The notes: generated by a model from the sequence alone, not told the origin. A stretch of DNA of 64,000 bases from an uncultured Saprospiraceae bacterium (GCA_937928405.1 CALFWZ010000006.1:1-64000); one strand, 5' to 3'. Positions 34,741-44,475 are shown, counted from the first letter of the stretch. A program made the numbers and translations.

Positions 34741-35796
34741 ATGAATTTATACGCAATTGGTACCAGAGTGAGACTGAAGCATACCGGTGACGAAGGAGTT
34801 ATTGCTGAGTTGCTGCCGGATGAGATGGCGACTATTCGATTGGAGGATGGAGATGAAATTCCTGTTTTTTTGGACGATATTATGAGCGTAGAAGATGAAA
34901 AGCGGGCGTTATCTGCTAAACTGCCGGTGAAAGCAAAAGTGGTCAAAGGTAAATCTCCTCAAACTCCTAAGGCGCCCATTTGGCCAGATCCACATCTACA
35001 ATATACGGTATTAAAAAGTCAGGGAATTCAGCTTTGTTTTGAACCTCATTTACGATCCGACGGGATTCCAGACCACTATACCGTATATCTAGTCAATGAT
35101 ACAACATCAGATGTCCTCTTTACTTTTCAACTTTCTCAACGAAAATTAAACGGATATAAATCGCACGGCAAATTAGATCAAATGACCGCTCAAGAAGCTG
35201 GACAGCTCAGCTATGATGATTTAAACGAGGGTTCTGTTGTCCATATCGAGGCCTGGCAGGTAACGACAGCAGGGACTGGTTCTAAAATGAAAAAAGAGAT
35301 TAAATTAAAACCTAAACAATTTTTTAATAATAAAAAAACGGCCCCCATTCTAAACCGAATGGTTCATCATTATGTTGTCTTTCCTGATTTTAGCGTTTCC
35401 GAAAAAAAGCAGCCAGAAGAGGATTTACAAGCTTATACGCGCCGACAACAAGATCTGAATGAAGGTTGGCAACCACTGCAAGATTTCTACCAAAGTGAGG
35501 TAAATGATTTTGCCAATTTCCCAAACGATATTGACCTTCATATTGAGCACCTGACACATCATATCAAAGGGCTTTCCAACTCAGAAATTTTGGCTATTCA
35601 GGTAGCGGCTTTTGAAAAATATTTGTCTCGTGCTACCGAACTTGGCGTTTCTCCTGTCTATATTATTCATGGATTGGGAAAAGGAAAACTGAAGCGGGTG
35701 ATCGCACAAAAACTTAAAGCCAACCCTGCTGTGATTAGCTTTAAAAACGAATACCACTTTAAATATGGATGGGGAGCAACAGAGGTTCGGCTCTAA
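34741..35796 (+). CDS. DUF2027 and Smr domain protein
   Basis: A 351-residue protein. The N-terminal 60 residues form a small beta-barrel (IGTRVRLKHTGDEGVIAEL). The middle matches the DUF2027 layout (GIPDHYTVYLVNDTTSDVLFTF). The last 85 residues are an Smr domain: DIDLHIEHLTHHIKGLSNSEIL and YIIHGLGKGKLKRVI, with the conserved LHxHxL-like and HGxGxGxLK motifs. Smr domains of this kind are nucleases linked to mismatch repair or ribosome rescue; in Bacteroidota this fusion is widespread but untested. A MITE-like element ends just before its start codon. Confidence 0.85.
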   Translation: MNLYAIGTRVRLKHTGDEGVIAELLPDEMATIRLEDGDEIPVFLDDIMSVEDEKRALSAKLPVKAKVVKGKSPQTPKAPIWPDPHLQYTVLKSQGIQLCFEPHLRSDGIPDHYTVYLVNDTTSDVLFTFQLSQRKLNGYKSHGKLDQMTAQEAGQLSYDDLNEGSVVHIEAWQVTTAGTGSKMKKEIKLKPKQFFNNKKTAPILNRMVHHYVVFPDFSVSEKKQPEEDLQAYTRRQQDLNEGWQPLQDFYQSEVNDFANFPNDIDLHIEHLTHHIKGLSNSEILAIQVAAFEKYLSRATELGVSPVYIIHGLGKGKLKRVIAQKLKANPAVISFKNEYHFKYGWGATEVRL

Positions 35797-35909
35797 AATT
35801 TTTTCCGTAATTGTTCAAGTACGACTAAAATAAATACCCTCTTTCTCTTTAGAAACCTTATTTTTACAATCCAAGGCTACCAAAATAAATAAAAAACAAA
35901 TTAGCCAAT

Positions 35910-38531
35910 ATGAACAAGCCTTTTCGATTCTTTTTCATTCTAATACTATTTGGAATCTTTGCAGGGTCTTTTTTAGTGTTACCTCCACCTCCAGGCCCCA
36001 TCTCAGCGTATGCAAATGGCGTTTTTCCCTCCACGGCACCAGGGGCAGGTAGTTCTTGGGGTTTAGAAGATCCGATGCCAGGTTTTACGATTGATGCCCC
36101 ACTTCGGATCATCAATTTTCCCAATACAGATGACCTCTTAGTTCTAAATAAAAGTGGACAAGTTTGGCAAGTTTCTTTGGAAGATCAAACCAAAGATTTG
36201 GTGCTGGATATTAATGATCGAGCTTTCAAGCTTGGAGAATCAGGTGTCACAGGAATCGTTTTACATCCTAAATTTGGGTTAGCCAATTTTCCAGAAAAAC
36301 AAGAGATTTTTATTTTTTATCGCAGCAAACCGAATCCTGAAGGATGGTCTGAAAAAGGATTTAATCGACTTTCTAAATTTAAATGGGATTCGGTCTCCGA
36401 GACCTTTGATCTAAATTCTGAAGAAATTCTTTTCCAACAATATGACCGCTCAACTTGGCATAACGGCGGAGGAATGTTTTTTGATAATGATGGATTTTTG
36501 TATGTCTCCGTGGGAGACGAAGGGATGAGTGACTTCATAGAGGATTCAAATCAAAAATTGGATGGAGGTCTTTTTGGTGGTATCATTCGGATTGATATTG
36601 ATAATGATATGACTAGAAGTCATCCGATTAGAAGACAACCAAGGGGCAATGCAGCTATTCCGCCAGAATACGCTGGCTGGGAGACTTTTACGCAGGGATA
36701 TGCTATTCCAAATGACAATCCTTGGCTAAGCCCAGATAGTACCAACTTAGAAGAATTTTATGCGATCGGGATGAGGAGTCCTTATTCTATTAACTACGAT
36801 CGAGAGACTGGAATTATCTGGGAGGCAGATGTTGGATCCGATATAGCAGAAGAAATCAACAAGGTGGAATATGGCGATAATCTTCAATGGCCCTATTTAG
36901 AAGGAGATACGGAGCGTCCAGAATCCTCAAAGCCTACTAATCTATTTGGCCAAGAAAAAGAGCCATTCTTTCATTATGATCGATCCATCGGAAATTGCAT
37001 CATTGGTGGAGGCGTATATCGCGGTAGTGTGTTTCCCAATCTAAACGGAAAATATCTTTTTGCCGATTATGGACAAGACAAAATCATGGTGCTATCCAAC
37101 ACCAATAGTGCACAGGCAGAAACCTTCGAAGTAATGATTAGTGGATTGAATGATCCCAACTTAGAATTACCGCCATCCCCAAGAATTACTGGAATACACC
37201 TTCAATCTAATGGAGAAATTTTGGTAACGGTGATGGGAGAAGACTTCTCCATACCTGGAAAAATATTACGATTAAAACAAAATACTTTTGTCCCAGATCC
37301 TCCTGCCTTCTTATCAGAATTAGGCGTATTTGAAGATTTGGAAAACTTAGTTCCTATCACCGGTTTTATTCCCTATCGGGTAAATGCTCCACTTTGGTCT
37401 GATCGTGCACTCAAAAAAAGGTGGCTGTCTATTCCAAACGACGGAACCTACGATACCCCAGAGGAACAAATAGTTTTTGATGGTACGGATGATTGGAAAT
37501 TTCCAGAAGGAACGGTCTTTATCAAGCATTTTGATTTACCAACCACCACCGATCCGCAAGGACCCACGCGTAGACTTGAAACTCGATTCTTTGTGATTGG
37601 TGCTGATCAGGTTGGTTACGGCCTCACCTATATCTGGAATGAGGACGGTACGGATGCCTTATTAGCGGGTGGCGGAACTTCCAAAGATTTTGACATATTT
37701 GATGAGAATGGGATGTTTGCTTATACGCAGACATGGGATTATCCGGGTAGAGATCAATGTATGAGTTGCCATAATAGCAATGCTAAATTTGTTTTGGGTG
37801 TAAAAACCCATCAGCTAAATGGCGAGTTGGATTATCCAATTTTAAATGATTCCAGAAATCAGATTCAATATTTAGATGAACAAGGAATCTTCGCCAATAA
37901 TGTTAAATCTCCAGAAAACTATTTAAAAGCACATCCTATAGATGACGAAACAATCGATTTAGAATCTCGAGTTCGCTCCTACTTAGATTCGAATTGCTCT
38001 TCTTGTCATCGCTTGGGTGGCGTTCCGAATGTAACCATGGATTTGAGGTATTCCCTGCCATTACAATTACAAGGTTTGGTCGGTCTAGCTGTCAATAGTG
38101 AAGTATCTCCGATTAATAGCATAATTGTTAAACCAGGAGATCATGCAGCTTCAGAATTATGGATCCGAGATGCAAGTCAAGCGACCAATAAAATGCCACC
38201 CTTAGCTAGAACTCTACAAGATGAGGTCTATTTGGATAAATTAGCAGAATGGATTGATGGACTATCAGAAGATGCTGGTGATATTGATAATATCTTTATT
38301 TTTCCTAATCCTAGTTTAGGTCAAGTAAGTGTACAATTTAGAAGAGCATGGGAGCCGCCCTTTGCGCTTTCCGTATACGGTACGGCAGGTCAGTTAATCG
38401 GAAACTATATTGCTGAATCTCATGTTTTCAACCTAGATTTAAGTACTCAACCTTCTGGGATATATTTCTTAGAATTAAATTATAACGGAGAAAGACAGAT
38501 ACAGAAAATTTTATTAAATAATAATAATTAA
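35910..38531 (+). CDS. PQQ-dependent sugar dehydrogenase/cytochrome c-type fusion with T9SS domain
   Basis: An 873-residue exported protein. A signal peptide is followed by a six-bladed propeller of the soluble glucose/sorbosone dehydrogenase type (VTGIVLHPKFG, RSTWHNGGGMFFDNDG, YVSVGDEGMSD, AIGMRSPYSINYDRETGIIWEADVG), residues about 40-455. Next comes a domain with two CxxCH haem c motifs (QCMSCHNSN, NCSSCHRLG), about 480-790. The last 75 residues are a T9SS type A sorting domain (IFPNPSLGQVSVQF, GIYFLEL). It should oxidise a sugar or alcohol at the cell surface and pass electrons to its own haems. No pqqACDE genes are in the window, so PQQ may come from outside. Confidence 0.85.
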   Translation: MNKPFRFFFILILFGIFAGSFLVLPPPPGPISAYANGVFPSTAPGAGSSWGLEDPMPGFTIDAPLRIINFPNTDDLLVLNKSGQVWQVSLEDQTKDLVLDINDRAFKLGESGVTGIVLHPKFGLANFPEKQEIFIFYRSKPNPEGWSEKGFNRLSKFKWDSVSETFDLNSEEILFQQYDRSTWHNGGGMFFDNDGFLYVSVGDEGMSDFIEDSNQKLDGGLFGGIIRIDIDNDMTRSHPIRRQPRGNAAIPPEYAGWETFTQGYAIPNDNPWLSPDSTNLEEFYAIGMRSPYSINYDRETGIIWEADVGSDIAEEINKVEYGDNLQWPYLEGDTERPESSKPTNLFGQEKEPFFHYDRSIGNCIIGGGVYRGSVFPNLNGKYLFADYGQDKIMVLSNTNSAQAETFEVMISGLNDPNLELPPSPRITGIHLQSNGEILVTVMGEDFSIPGKILRLKQNTFVPDPPAFLSELGVFEDLENLVPITGFIPYRVNAPLWSDRALKKRWLSIPNDGTYDTPEEQIVFDGTDDWKFPEGTVFIKHFDLPTTTDPQGPTRRLETRFFVIGADQVGYGLTYIWNEDGTDALLAGGGTSKDFDIFDENGMFAYTQTWDYPGRDQCMSCHNSNAKFVLGVKTHQLNGELDYPILNDSRNQIQYLDEQGIFANNVKSPENYLKAHPIDDETIDLESRVRSYLDSNCSSCHRLGGVPNVTMDLRYSLPLQLQGLVGLAVNSEVSPINSIIVKPGDHAASELWIRDASQATNKMPPLARTLQDEVYLDKLAEWIDGLSEDAGDIDNIFIFPNPSLGQVSVQFRRAWEPPFALSVYGTAGQLIGNYIAESHVFNLDLSTQPSGIYFLELNYNGERQIQKILLNNNN

Positions 38532-39172
38532 ATACATCGTGCATTAAGAAGTTGTTTAAGAATGTTCACAAAAGGCGAGGATAAGTGCTTGGTTGCCAAT
38601 ACAATGCAAATTTTGAGGTTCGTAGCCAAAGCTACGGTGCCGATAAATTTGTGAAGTATTGGAAATCAATGACTTATCCGCAGCCATTGTGCTTCATTTT
38701 TAAACAACTTCTAAGTAATATGAACGCTTGAAGTAGGGCCCGTCTCTGATTAACATTGAAAAAATGTGTACTTTTGAGCATCAAACGCAGTATTTTAGCG
38801 TTAAAAAGCAAGAAGTTGTTTAAAACTTCTAAAATTGCCATTCAAAACAAGCTTGGCAATTGTGATATTTCATTATTGAAATCGGACCGGAGGTAGATTG
38901 AGTATAAGAAGTAGGTGATAAAACCACTTCTCAGTGATTGTGGAAAATGCGTTTAATAATTAGGTATTTTCCAATAGATTGGTTGTAAGTAAATGAACTA
39001 CTGTATAGCATTTTTAATATAGTATCTTACCCATATAATCCTATCCTCCGACAGCGTTAGATTCAATACTTTTATTTACCGGCCTTGTTCATTTGCCATT
39101 AGACTTGGCACTCTTTAGATAATCTAGCAATGGATTTTAAAGAGTAACAAATCTTTTATAACATTTCAGACT
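38532..39172. other. 640-base intergenic region with repeat elements
   Basis: Contains the element at 38547-38712 and a further palindrome AGAAGTT-GTTTAA-AACTTCT at 38811-38830 that uses the same end sequence. The rest is AT-rich and without reading frames. The RhlE promoter is not identifiable. Confidence 0.6.
38547..38712. mobile_element. MITE-like palindromic element, best copy
   Basis: The terminal repeats AGAAGTTGTTTAAGAATG (38547-38564) and CATTTTTAAACAACTTCT (38695-38712) match at 17 of 18 positions. Between them the element is a nearly continuous imperfect palindrome: GGATAAGT/ACTTATCC, CCAATAC/GTATTGG, CAAATTT/AAATTTG and CGTAGC-CAAA-GCTACG at the tip. No coding capacity. This is typical of a non-autonomous element or a large extragenic palindrome. 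Confidence 0.7.
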
Positions 39173-40804
39173 ATGTCATTTGAGACACTCGGACTCTCCG
39201 AGGAACTACAAAGTGCTGTGCGCACTAAAGGGTATACTACGCCCTCTCCTATCCAGGAAAAAGCAATTCCAGTTATTTTAGAAGGTAAAGATATTTTAGC
39301 TGCCGCCCAAACGGGAACCGGAAAAACAGCAGGATTTACTTTGCCAATGCTACACTTGATGAGCAAAAATCCTCCTCAAGGGAATGGGCGCCGCCCAATT
39401 CGAGCCTTGGTGGTTACACCCACCCGAGAATTGGCAGCACAGATTCAGGAAAACATCCTAGATTACGGAAAAAATCTTAACCTTAGATCCACCGTTATTT
39501 TTGGAGGGGTTTCCGCTAAACCACAAATTCGTCAATTAAAAGATGGGATCGATATTTTGGTTGCCACACCGGGACGATTGCTTGATTTACAGAACCAACG
39601 ATATATCGACCTTTCAAAGGTAGAATTCTTGGTATTGGACGAAGCAGACCGAATGCTGGACATGGGATTTATCCATGATATCAAAAAGGTGCTAGCACTT
39701 CTACCAAAGCAGCGACAAAATCTATTATTCTCTGCTACCTTTTCTCCAAACATCCGGTCACTAGCCAGTAAGTTTATGGACAACCCTGTTTCGGTGGACG
39801 TTGCTCCTCGAAATACGGCAGCAGAAACGGTGAAGCAAACTATTTATCCTGTTCACAAAAAAAGGAAAGTAGCTTTACTTAAACACTTAATTAAGAAAGG
39901 TGCCTGGAAACAGGTCTTAATTTTTACCAGAACCAAACACGGCGCTAACCGTCTAGCTAAACGACTAGACCGAGCAGAAATTCCAGCTTTGGCCATTCAT
40001 GGAAATAAAAGTCAGAACGCTAGAACACACGCACTCAAGTCCTTTAAAGAAGGGGCCGTACAAGTCCTAGTTGCCACTGATATTGCAGCACGTGGATTAG
40101 ATATTGAACAATTACCTTGGGTGGTAAATTATGAATTACCCAATGTTCCTGAAGATTATGTCCATCGTATCGGACGTACAGGACGTGCCGGAATGACTGG
40201 AGAAGCGGTTTCGCTGGTATTCGACCAAGACGAAAAAAAGCTGTTACGCGATATCGAACGATTACTGAATAAGTCTATTCCAAAAACAACTTTGGAAGAC
40301 TTTGACTATACGGTTAAAATTGATCCTGAAGAGGAAGAACGCAACCGACAAAATCGTGAACGCGGTGGTCGTGGACGCAACGGAGGCAGAGGTCGTAATA
40401 ATAATAACAAAGGACGAAATGACCGCAATCGGAACGATAGAAACACATCCGATAGGAATTCATCCGAACGGAAAAACGACGAGCGAAAAGCAAAACTTGG
40501 TCGGGGTGCAGAAACTAAAGAAACGGTTACGAAAGAAAAACAACCGGCTGGCGAACGTGGTGGATCTTCCAATAATCGCAAAGAGGAAAACGGTAAGCGC
40601 GAAAATAATCGCAATAGCCATGACGGAAAAAATAAGAATCGCAATAAGAAAAACCGCAATAAAAACAAAAAGTCCAAATCTAATAAAGAAGTGATTCCAG
40701 AAGGTAATAAGAAGAGCAAAGGTATTGCTTTTTCTAAGGCTAGTAAGAACAAGAAGTATGGAAAGAAAGGACCTTTAGGTTATGGCATGTATCCGTTAGA
40801 ATAA
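39173..40804 (+). CDS. rhlE: DEAD-box RNA helicase, RhlE type
   Basis: A 543-residue ATP-dependent RNA helicase. Motifs run in order: F-L-E Q-motif region ([13 protein letters not shown]), motif I AQTGTGKT, Ia PTRELAAQ, Ib [51 protein letters not shown]. The helicase core ends near residue 375. The last 165 residues are a disordered tail rich in Arg, Asn, Gly and Lys, typical of cold-shock or ribosome-assembly helicases of Bacteroidota. It stands alone. Confidence 0.9.
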   Translation: MSFETLGLSEELQSAVRTKGYTTPSPIQEKAIPVILEGKDILAAAQTGTGKTAGFTLPMLHLMSKNPPQGNGRRPIRALVVTPTRELAAQIQENILDYGKNLNLRSTVIFGGVSAKPQIRQLKDGIDILVATPGRLLDLQNQRYIDLSKVEFLVLDEADRMLDMGFIHDIKKVLALLPKQRQNLLFSATFSPNIRSLASKFMDNPVSVDVAPRNTAAETVKQTIYPVHKKRKVALLKHLIKKGAWKQVLIFTRTKHGANRLAKRLDRAEIPALAIHGNKSQNARTHALKSFKEGAVQVLVATDIAARGLDIEQLPWVVNYELPNVPEDYVHRIGRTGRAGMTGEAVSLVFDQDEKKLLRDIERLLNKSIPKTTLEDFDYTVKIDPEEEERNRQNRERGGRGRNGGRGRNNNNKGRNDRNRNDRNTSDRNSSERKNDERKAKLGRGAETKETVTKEKQPAGERGGSSNNRKEENGKRENNRNSHDGKNKNRNKKNRNKNKKSKSNKEVIPEGNKKSKGIAFSKASKNKKYGKKGPLGYGMYPLE

Positions 40805-40847
40805 CGGACCGATCCTGATATTCAAAAAAAAATTAGCATAAAAAAAT

Positions 40848-40873
40848 CCCGGCTGATCAATCGATCAACCGGG
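40848..40873 (-). terminator. Hairpin with minus-strand T-tract
   Basis: CCCGG-C-TGATC (40848-40858) pairs with GATCA-A-CCGGG (40863-40873). On the minus strand it is followed by ATTTTTTTATGC; on plus only by GTTGCTGTTTT. It can end minus-strand transcription from the right and perhaps also the helicase mRNA. Confidence 0.65.
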
Positions 40874-41006
40874 GTTGCTGTTTTGGGATGGCCCGTCAGA
40901 AAAATCCGACGGCGCTAAAAAATTATTCTAGAAAGTAGAAAAGTTCAAACACTGTTATATTTTGCCGCTTTTCTTTTAAATCGCAGATATTTTTTGTAGT
41001 AAAAAT

Positions 41007-41030
41007 TGGCCCCGGCTAAAACCGGGGCCA
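41007..41030 (-). terminator. GC-rich hairpin, minus-strand terminator type
   Basis: TGGCCCCGG (41007-41015) and CCGGGGCCA (41022-41030) are exact complements. On the minus strand the stem is followed by ATTTTTACTACAAAAAA. On the plus strand it lies immediately before a 35-codon reading frame. Confidence 0.7.
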
Positions 41031-41036
41031 TCTCTC

Positions 41037-41144
41037 ATGAAAAAAACGAATAATGACTGCAAATTCTTTGGTGCGCTTACTTTAGTCGGCACCTTTTTTT
41101 TAACTTCTGTGCTTAGGTTTTATTCCTTCCTTCACAATCATTAG
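41037..41144 (+). CDS. Possible 35-residue membrane peptide
   Basis: An ATG after the GC-rich hairpin opens a frame reading MKKTNNDCKFFGALTLVGTF, then a hydrophobic run, and ending YSFLHNH. A short basic start and a single hydrophobic helix would suit a small membrane peptide. Against it, a terminator-type hairpin (41070-41093 with T8) lies inside the frame, so the transcript might end early. Chance is a real alternative. Confidence 0.25.
   Translation: MKKTNNDCKFFGALTLVGTFFLTSVLRFYSFLHNH
41070..41102 (+). terminator. Plus-strand terminator-type hairpin
   Basis: GGTGC (41070-41074) pairs with GCACC (41089-41093), with ACT/AGT inside, followed by a run of nine T residues. Confidence 0.6.
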
Positions 41145-41397
41145 TACTACTGTTTATAACTATTTACAATACAAAGATGCATTGTAAAGCTCGCTACTTT
41201 TACTAGAAACACCTGATTTTTGTGACATTTAAAACATCTTTCATACGTGCATTTTTATTATGATAAAAAATTAAATACATTATAAAAATCGAAGATATAT
41301 AGAGAATTTACAGGAGAACAAGCCTCAATTTAATTTTATTTAAATATAAAAAATAAAAATCGTGACAGGGATACGGGAGAGAATTTTGTTGATTCCC

Positions 41398-41411
41398 GCC
41401 TGCCGGCAGGC
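41398..41411. repeat. GCCTGCCGGCAGGC palindrome
   Basis: A perfect 14-base palindrome in AT-rich DNA. Related CCGGC-centred words occur at about 23656 and 31679, so this is probably a dispersed short repeat of the genome. Confidence 0.7.
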
Positions 41412-41437
41412 AAGGTGTTGATTTGTTTTTATTTTTT

Positions 41438-41461
41438 TTGAGGTTGAGGTTGAGGTTGAGG
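41438..41461. repeat. Hexamer tandem repeat (TTGAGG)4
   Basis: Four exact units, 27 bases after the GCCTGCCGGCAGGC palindrome and 60 bases downstream of the GH3-serine hydrolase stop. Confidence 0.85.
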
Positions 41462-41520
41462 TCGCAGGCAGGAGTAACATAGCACGGAGGATTTGCGCTT
41501 GTAATGATCAAAAACTGGGA

Positions 41521-44475
41521 CTATTTTCGACTGGCCATGATATCTTCTTCTTCGCAGTCTTCTTCTTGGTGGACTACGCTTTCTTTGGTGGGAGTAATAG
41601 GTTGTAAAGGAAGGTCAGAAGTTTCGACAGCGAGACTTGCCGAGAGCGATTCGTAAGATCCAAGCGCTTCGTAAACGATACTATGAATCCGTGAACGGAG
41701 TTTGGTCTTAAATAATTTTTTATTTTTTGTCGATGGTGTAATCCGGTTAGAAAGAAAGATAAAAATCAATTCTTCTTTAGGATCTACCCAGACACAAGTG
41801 CCTGTAAATCCAGTATGACCAAACGTCTTGGTAGATGCTTTGGGTGAGCACGAAGGCGGGCGACGACCGTTGCGGGTATCAAAACCCAATCCCCGATGTG
41901 TTCTATATTGCGACTTGGTAAATAATTCTACCGTTTCTGGTTTTAGATATTTCCGACCACCATAACTTCCCTTATTGAGTAACATTTGAAAGAGCACTCC
42001 TAAATCCTGTGCATTAGAAAACTGTCCGGCATTTCCGGCTACTCCTCCCAAGAGCGCGGCTGATTCGTCGTGCACGTAGCCATGTACTTTTTGGTTCCGC
42101 CAACGATCGTCCATAGACGTTGGAACGAGCTGTCGAGGGTTAAATTTTTCTCGAGGTAGATAGGTCAAATATCTTAATCCAAGTGGTTCATAAAAATTTT
42201 TATCTAGATAATTATCTAAAGATTGACCACTCTGTTTTTCGATAACAGCTTGTAGTAAATTAAAATTGACATCGCTATAATGATATCTTTTTCTTCGTCT
42301 TTTGGGAATAATTTCCAACACCGTTTGCCACAAAGAATCCTGCCATCTTTTATCCATAAAATAATTATCCGCAATCTTAATATTATCCTTAAAACTAGGA
42401 CGTTTACAAAAGTATTCGTTACAATCTGGATCAAGTGTATCTTTTAAAAATACATATCTAGAAATTGGCATATTGGCTTGGAGACCTGAGGAATGTGTCA
42501 ATAATTTTTTCAGCGTTATTTTTTCTAGTTTTTTATTTTCTTTAATAGTCATATAAGTAGCCAACGTACTTTTGAGTGGTAATTTTCCTTGCTCATGTAG
42601 TTTCATCGCGGCTAGGGTGGTCGCCGTTACTTTAGTGAGGGAAGCAATATCATAAAGGTCCGTTTCCGTTACTTTCCTAGCTTTATCATATTCGTGATGA
42701 CCAAAAGATTTATGATAAAATACTTTTCCACTTTTAATGATCATCACTTGTGCACCCGGTGTTACTTTTTTCTGAATCGCACTTTTAATCAAGGCATCAA
42801 TACCGACTAATTTGACAGGATCAATCCCAACTTCGTGCGGCGCTACATACGCCAAGCGATTCATTTTCAGGACATTACCTTTTCCATATTTTAATTCTGG
42901 AGAAAGCGTCAAAGGCAATTTACCGACGGAAGTAGCCCCACCGAAGATCATTTGTGCAATTTGTTTTCGGACCGTTTTATTATTTTCAAAAGATTGAATC
43001 AAAGCCACTTTTTCAACAAAAATTGGAAGCTGCCAAGGGTTTCCATAATTGACAATCACCATCGGTTGACGCTCTGCATGTTGATTAACAGAAGCAATAA
43101 AACGAGCATCTTTCACCGTATCCAACACTACCCCATCCAGACTGATAACGACAGGACGTTTCCGCATTTTTTTCGTCAAAGGCGCAAGCTCTTTTCCTGG
43201 TTCTCTTTTGATTAAAAGCGTCTTTATTTCTGCATACTTTTTACTTACTTTTTCAAAATCAAGATATGATCTATAGCCTACTTGCACTATTCCCGTGGCT
43301 CTTGGTCCAGTCGATAATGGCAATAGGTTGTTCGGATTTCGGGCGACTATAATACTTTCTCGGAACCAGTTTTCGATCTGTCTTTTTTCGCTTTTTCGAA
43401 CGAACAATTCTTTTACTTGGTCCGCTTCTATTCGCTCAGGTTGAGTTGGATCTTTTTTCCAAGCCTTGGCCATCAAGACCTTATAAACTCGTGCGTTCAA
43501 CTCCTTTTCAGAAAGATGTCCTTTCTCTATCATTCGCCGCAATAATTGAAAATACACTTCCACACTATCCTTTACCACCAACATATCTACCCCACTATAC
43601 AGCAGTGCTTGTAGCGTTTGAGTATCCCGAGCGGCACCTAAGGTCAAGCCATCAAATTGCAGATTTTCTTTCAGATATTGTGTGATATAACCTTTGGGTC
43701 TTTTCGCGTGGTTGACATCTTTGACTAATGATTCGTCGATCATCATCCCACTTAGTCCACGTTGTACCAAACGGGAATATTTGCTTAATAATTTTGGGAG
43801 CGTCCGCAGGGTATCGTTTTCAATATAAATTAAATCCCGAAAGTTATTAGCCACAGTTAGCATCCCTTCTTCCTGAAATTTGTCGACCATCCGGACACTA
43901 TGTTTGGCTAATAAGCCCGGAGGAAAAGCAGATTGTTGAAAATTAAAATCGCGAGTAGCAGGGTCTTGGGTATTCAGTTCAGGCCCAAAAACCATATCTA
44001 GTTTTAGGGCGCGAGCTTTTAGGAGATATTCTTTTAATAAAGCTTGATTGATTTCCTCATTTTGAAGGGTGGCTATGGTGGCCGGGAGCGGGTAAGGGAT
44101 CTGGTCGCTAAAAATTTGATTGGGGCTTACCTGTTGGTCCGTGGCCGTCAATAAGGGAATTTTTCTAGCTAACTGGGCTTGGTCGATAAAATCAGCATAG
44201 CCAGCAAGTGGCAATCCAGACAACTGAATTCCGGCTATCTTCCCAGCTCGGATATCTTGCTTGAGCTGCCGTTGTCTTTGAGCGTCTGGCGCATGTGCTT
44301 TAAGAAAAATTAATTGTCCAATTTTTTCGTCGAGCGAAAGGGTCAGCAGGAGGGAATCGGCCCAGTCGGCGTCTGTATTTAGGAAAGGGGCATGCGCAAC
44401 CGGAGGCATGTATTCCGTACGATTACAAGCCACCAACAAAATAATGAAGGTAATGATTCCAAAAAATTTAGACAT
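41521..44475 (-). CDS. Lipoprotein fusing a degenerate GH3 domain to a beta-lactamase-type serine hydrolase
   Basis: The start is the ATG at 44475; a TTG five codons earlier is possible. A lipobox (ILLVAC) follows. The first 530 or so residues follow the GH3 layout (LSLDEKIGQLIFL, IPLLTATDQQ, a second GH3_C-like domain with VIVNYGNPW). The GH3 KHFPGHGD-type loop is replaced by ANNFRDL, and the nucleophile position after FDGLTLG is Ala, so sugar cleavage is unlikely. Residues about 555-960 are a class C beta-lactamase/transpeptidase-like domain with intact SLTK (S617, K620), YSDVN and HTG. Fusions of this kind are known in Bacteroidota cell-wall recycling; this one has probably kept only the serine hydrolase activity. 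Confidence 0.82.
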   Translation of the reverse strand: MSKFFGIITFIILLVACNRTEYMPPVAHAPFLNTDADWADSLLLTLSLDEKIGQLIFLKAHAPDAQRQRQLKQDIRAGKIAGIQLSGLPLAGYADFIDQAQLARKIPLLTATDQQVSPNQIFSDQIPYPLPATIATLQNEEINQALLKEYLLKARALKLDMVFGPELNTQDPATRDFNFQQSAFPPGLLAKHSVRMVDKFQEEGMLTVANNFRDLIYIENDTLRTLPKLLSKYSRLVQRGLSGMMIDESLVKDVNHAKRPKGYITQYLKENLQFDGLTLGAARDTQTLQALLYSGVDMLVVKDSVEVYFQLLRRMIEKGHLSEKELNARVYKVLMAKAWKKDPTQPERIEADQVKELFVRKSEKRQIENWFRESIIVARNPNNLLPLSTGPRATGIVQVGYRSYLDFEKVSKKYAEIKTLLIKREPGKELAPLTKKMRKRPVVISLDGVVLDTVKDARFIASVNQHAERQPMVIVNYGNPWQLPIFVEKVALIQSFENNKTVRKQIAQMIFGGATSVGKLPLTLSPELKYGKGNVLKMNRLAYVAPHEVGIDPVKLVGIDALIKSAIQKKVTPGAQVMIIKSGKVFYHKSFGHHEYDKARKVTETDLYDIASLTKVTATTLAAMKLHEQGKLPLKSTLATYMTIKENKKLEKITLKKLLTHSSGLQANMPISRYVFLKDTLDPDCNEYFCKRPSFKDNIKIADNYFMDKRWQDSLWQTVLEIIPKRRRKRYHYSDVNFNLLQAVIEKQSGQSLDNYLDKNFYEPLGLRYLTYLPREKFNPRQLVPTSMDDRWRNQKVHGYVHDESAALLGGVAGNAGQFSNAQDLGVLFQMLLNKGSYGGRKYLKPETVELFTKSQYRTHRGLGFDTRNGRRPPSCSPKASTKTFGHTGFTGTCVWVDPKEELIFIFLSNRITPSTKNKKLFKTKLRSRIHSIVYEALGSYESLSASLAVETSDLPLQPITPTKESVVHQEEDCEEEDIMASRK

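Larger units (their letters stand above)
40805..41520. other. 715-base intergenic region dense in hairpins and repeats
   Basis: Between the convergent helicase and GH3-serine hydrolase genes. It holds at least four hairpins within 260 bases (40848, the CCGTC/GACGG pair near 40892, 41007, 41070), a possible small frame, the GCCTGCCGGCAGGC palindrome and a hexamer tract. The density exceeds what two terminators need. Confidence 0.6.

Noticed and set aside
40302-40752. Long frames on both strands inside the helicase tail
   Set aside because: The Arg/Asn/Gly-rich tail of the helicase has biased codons that open other frames; none shows domain features.
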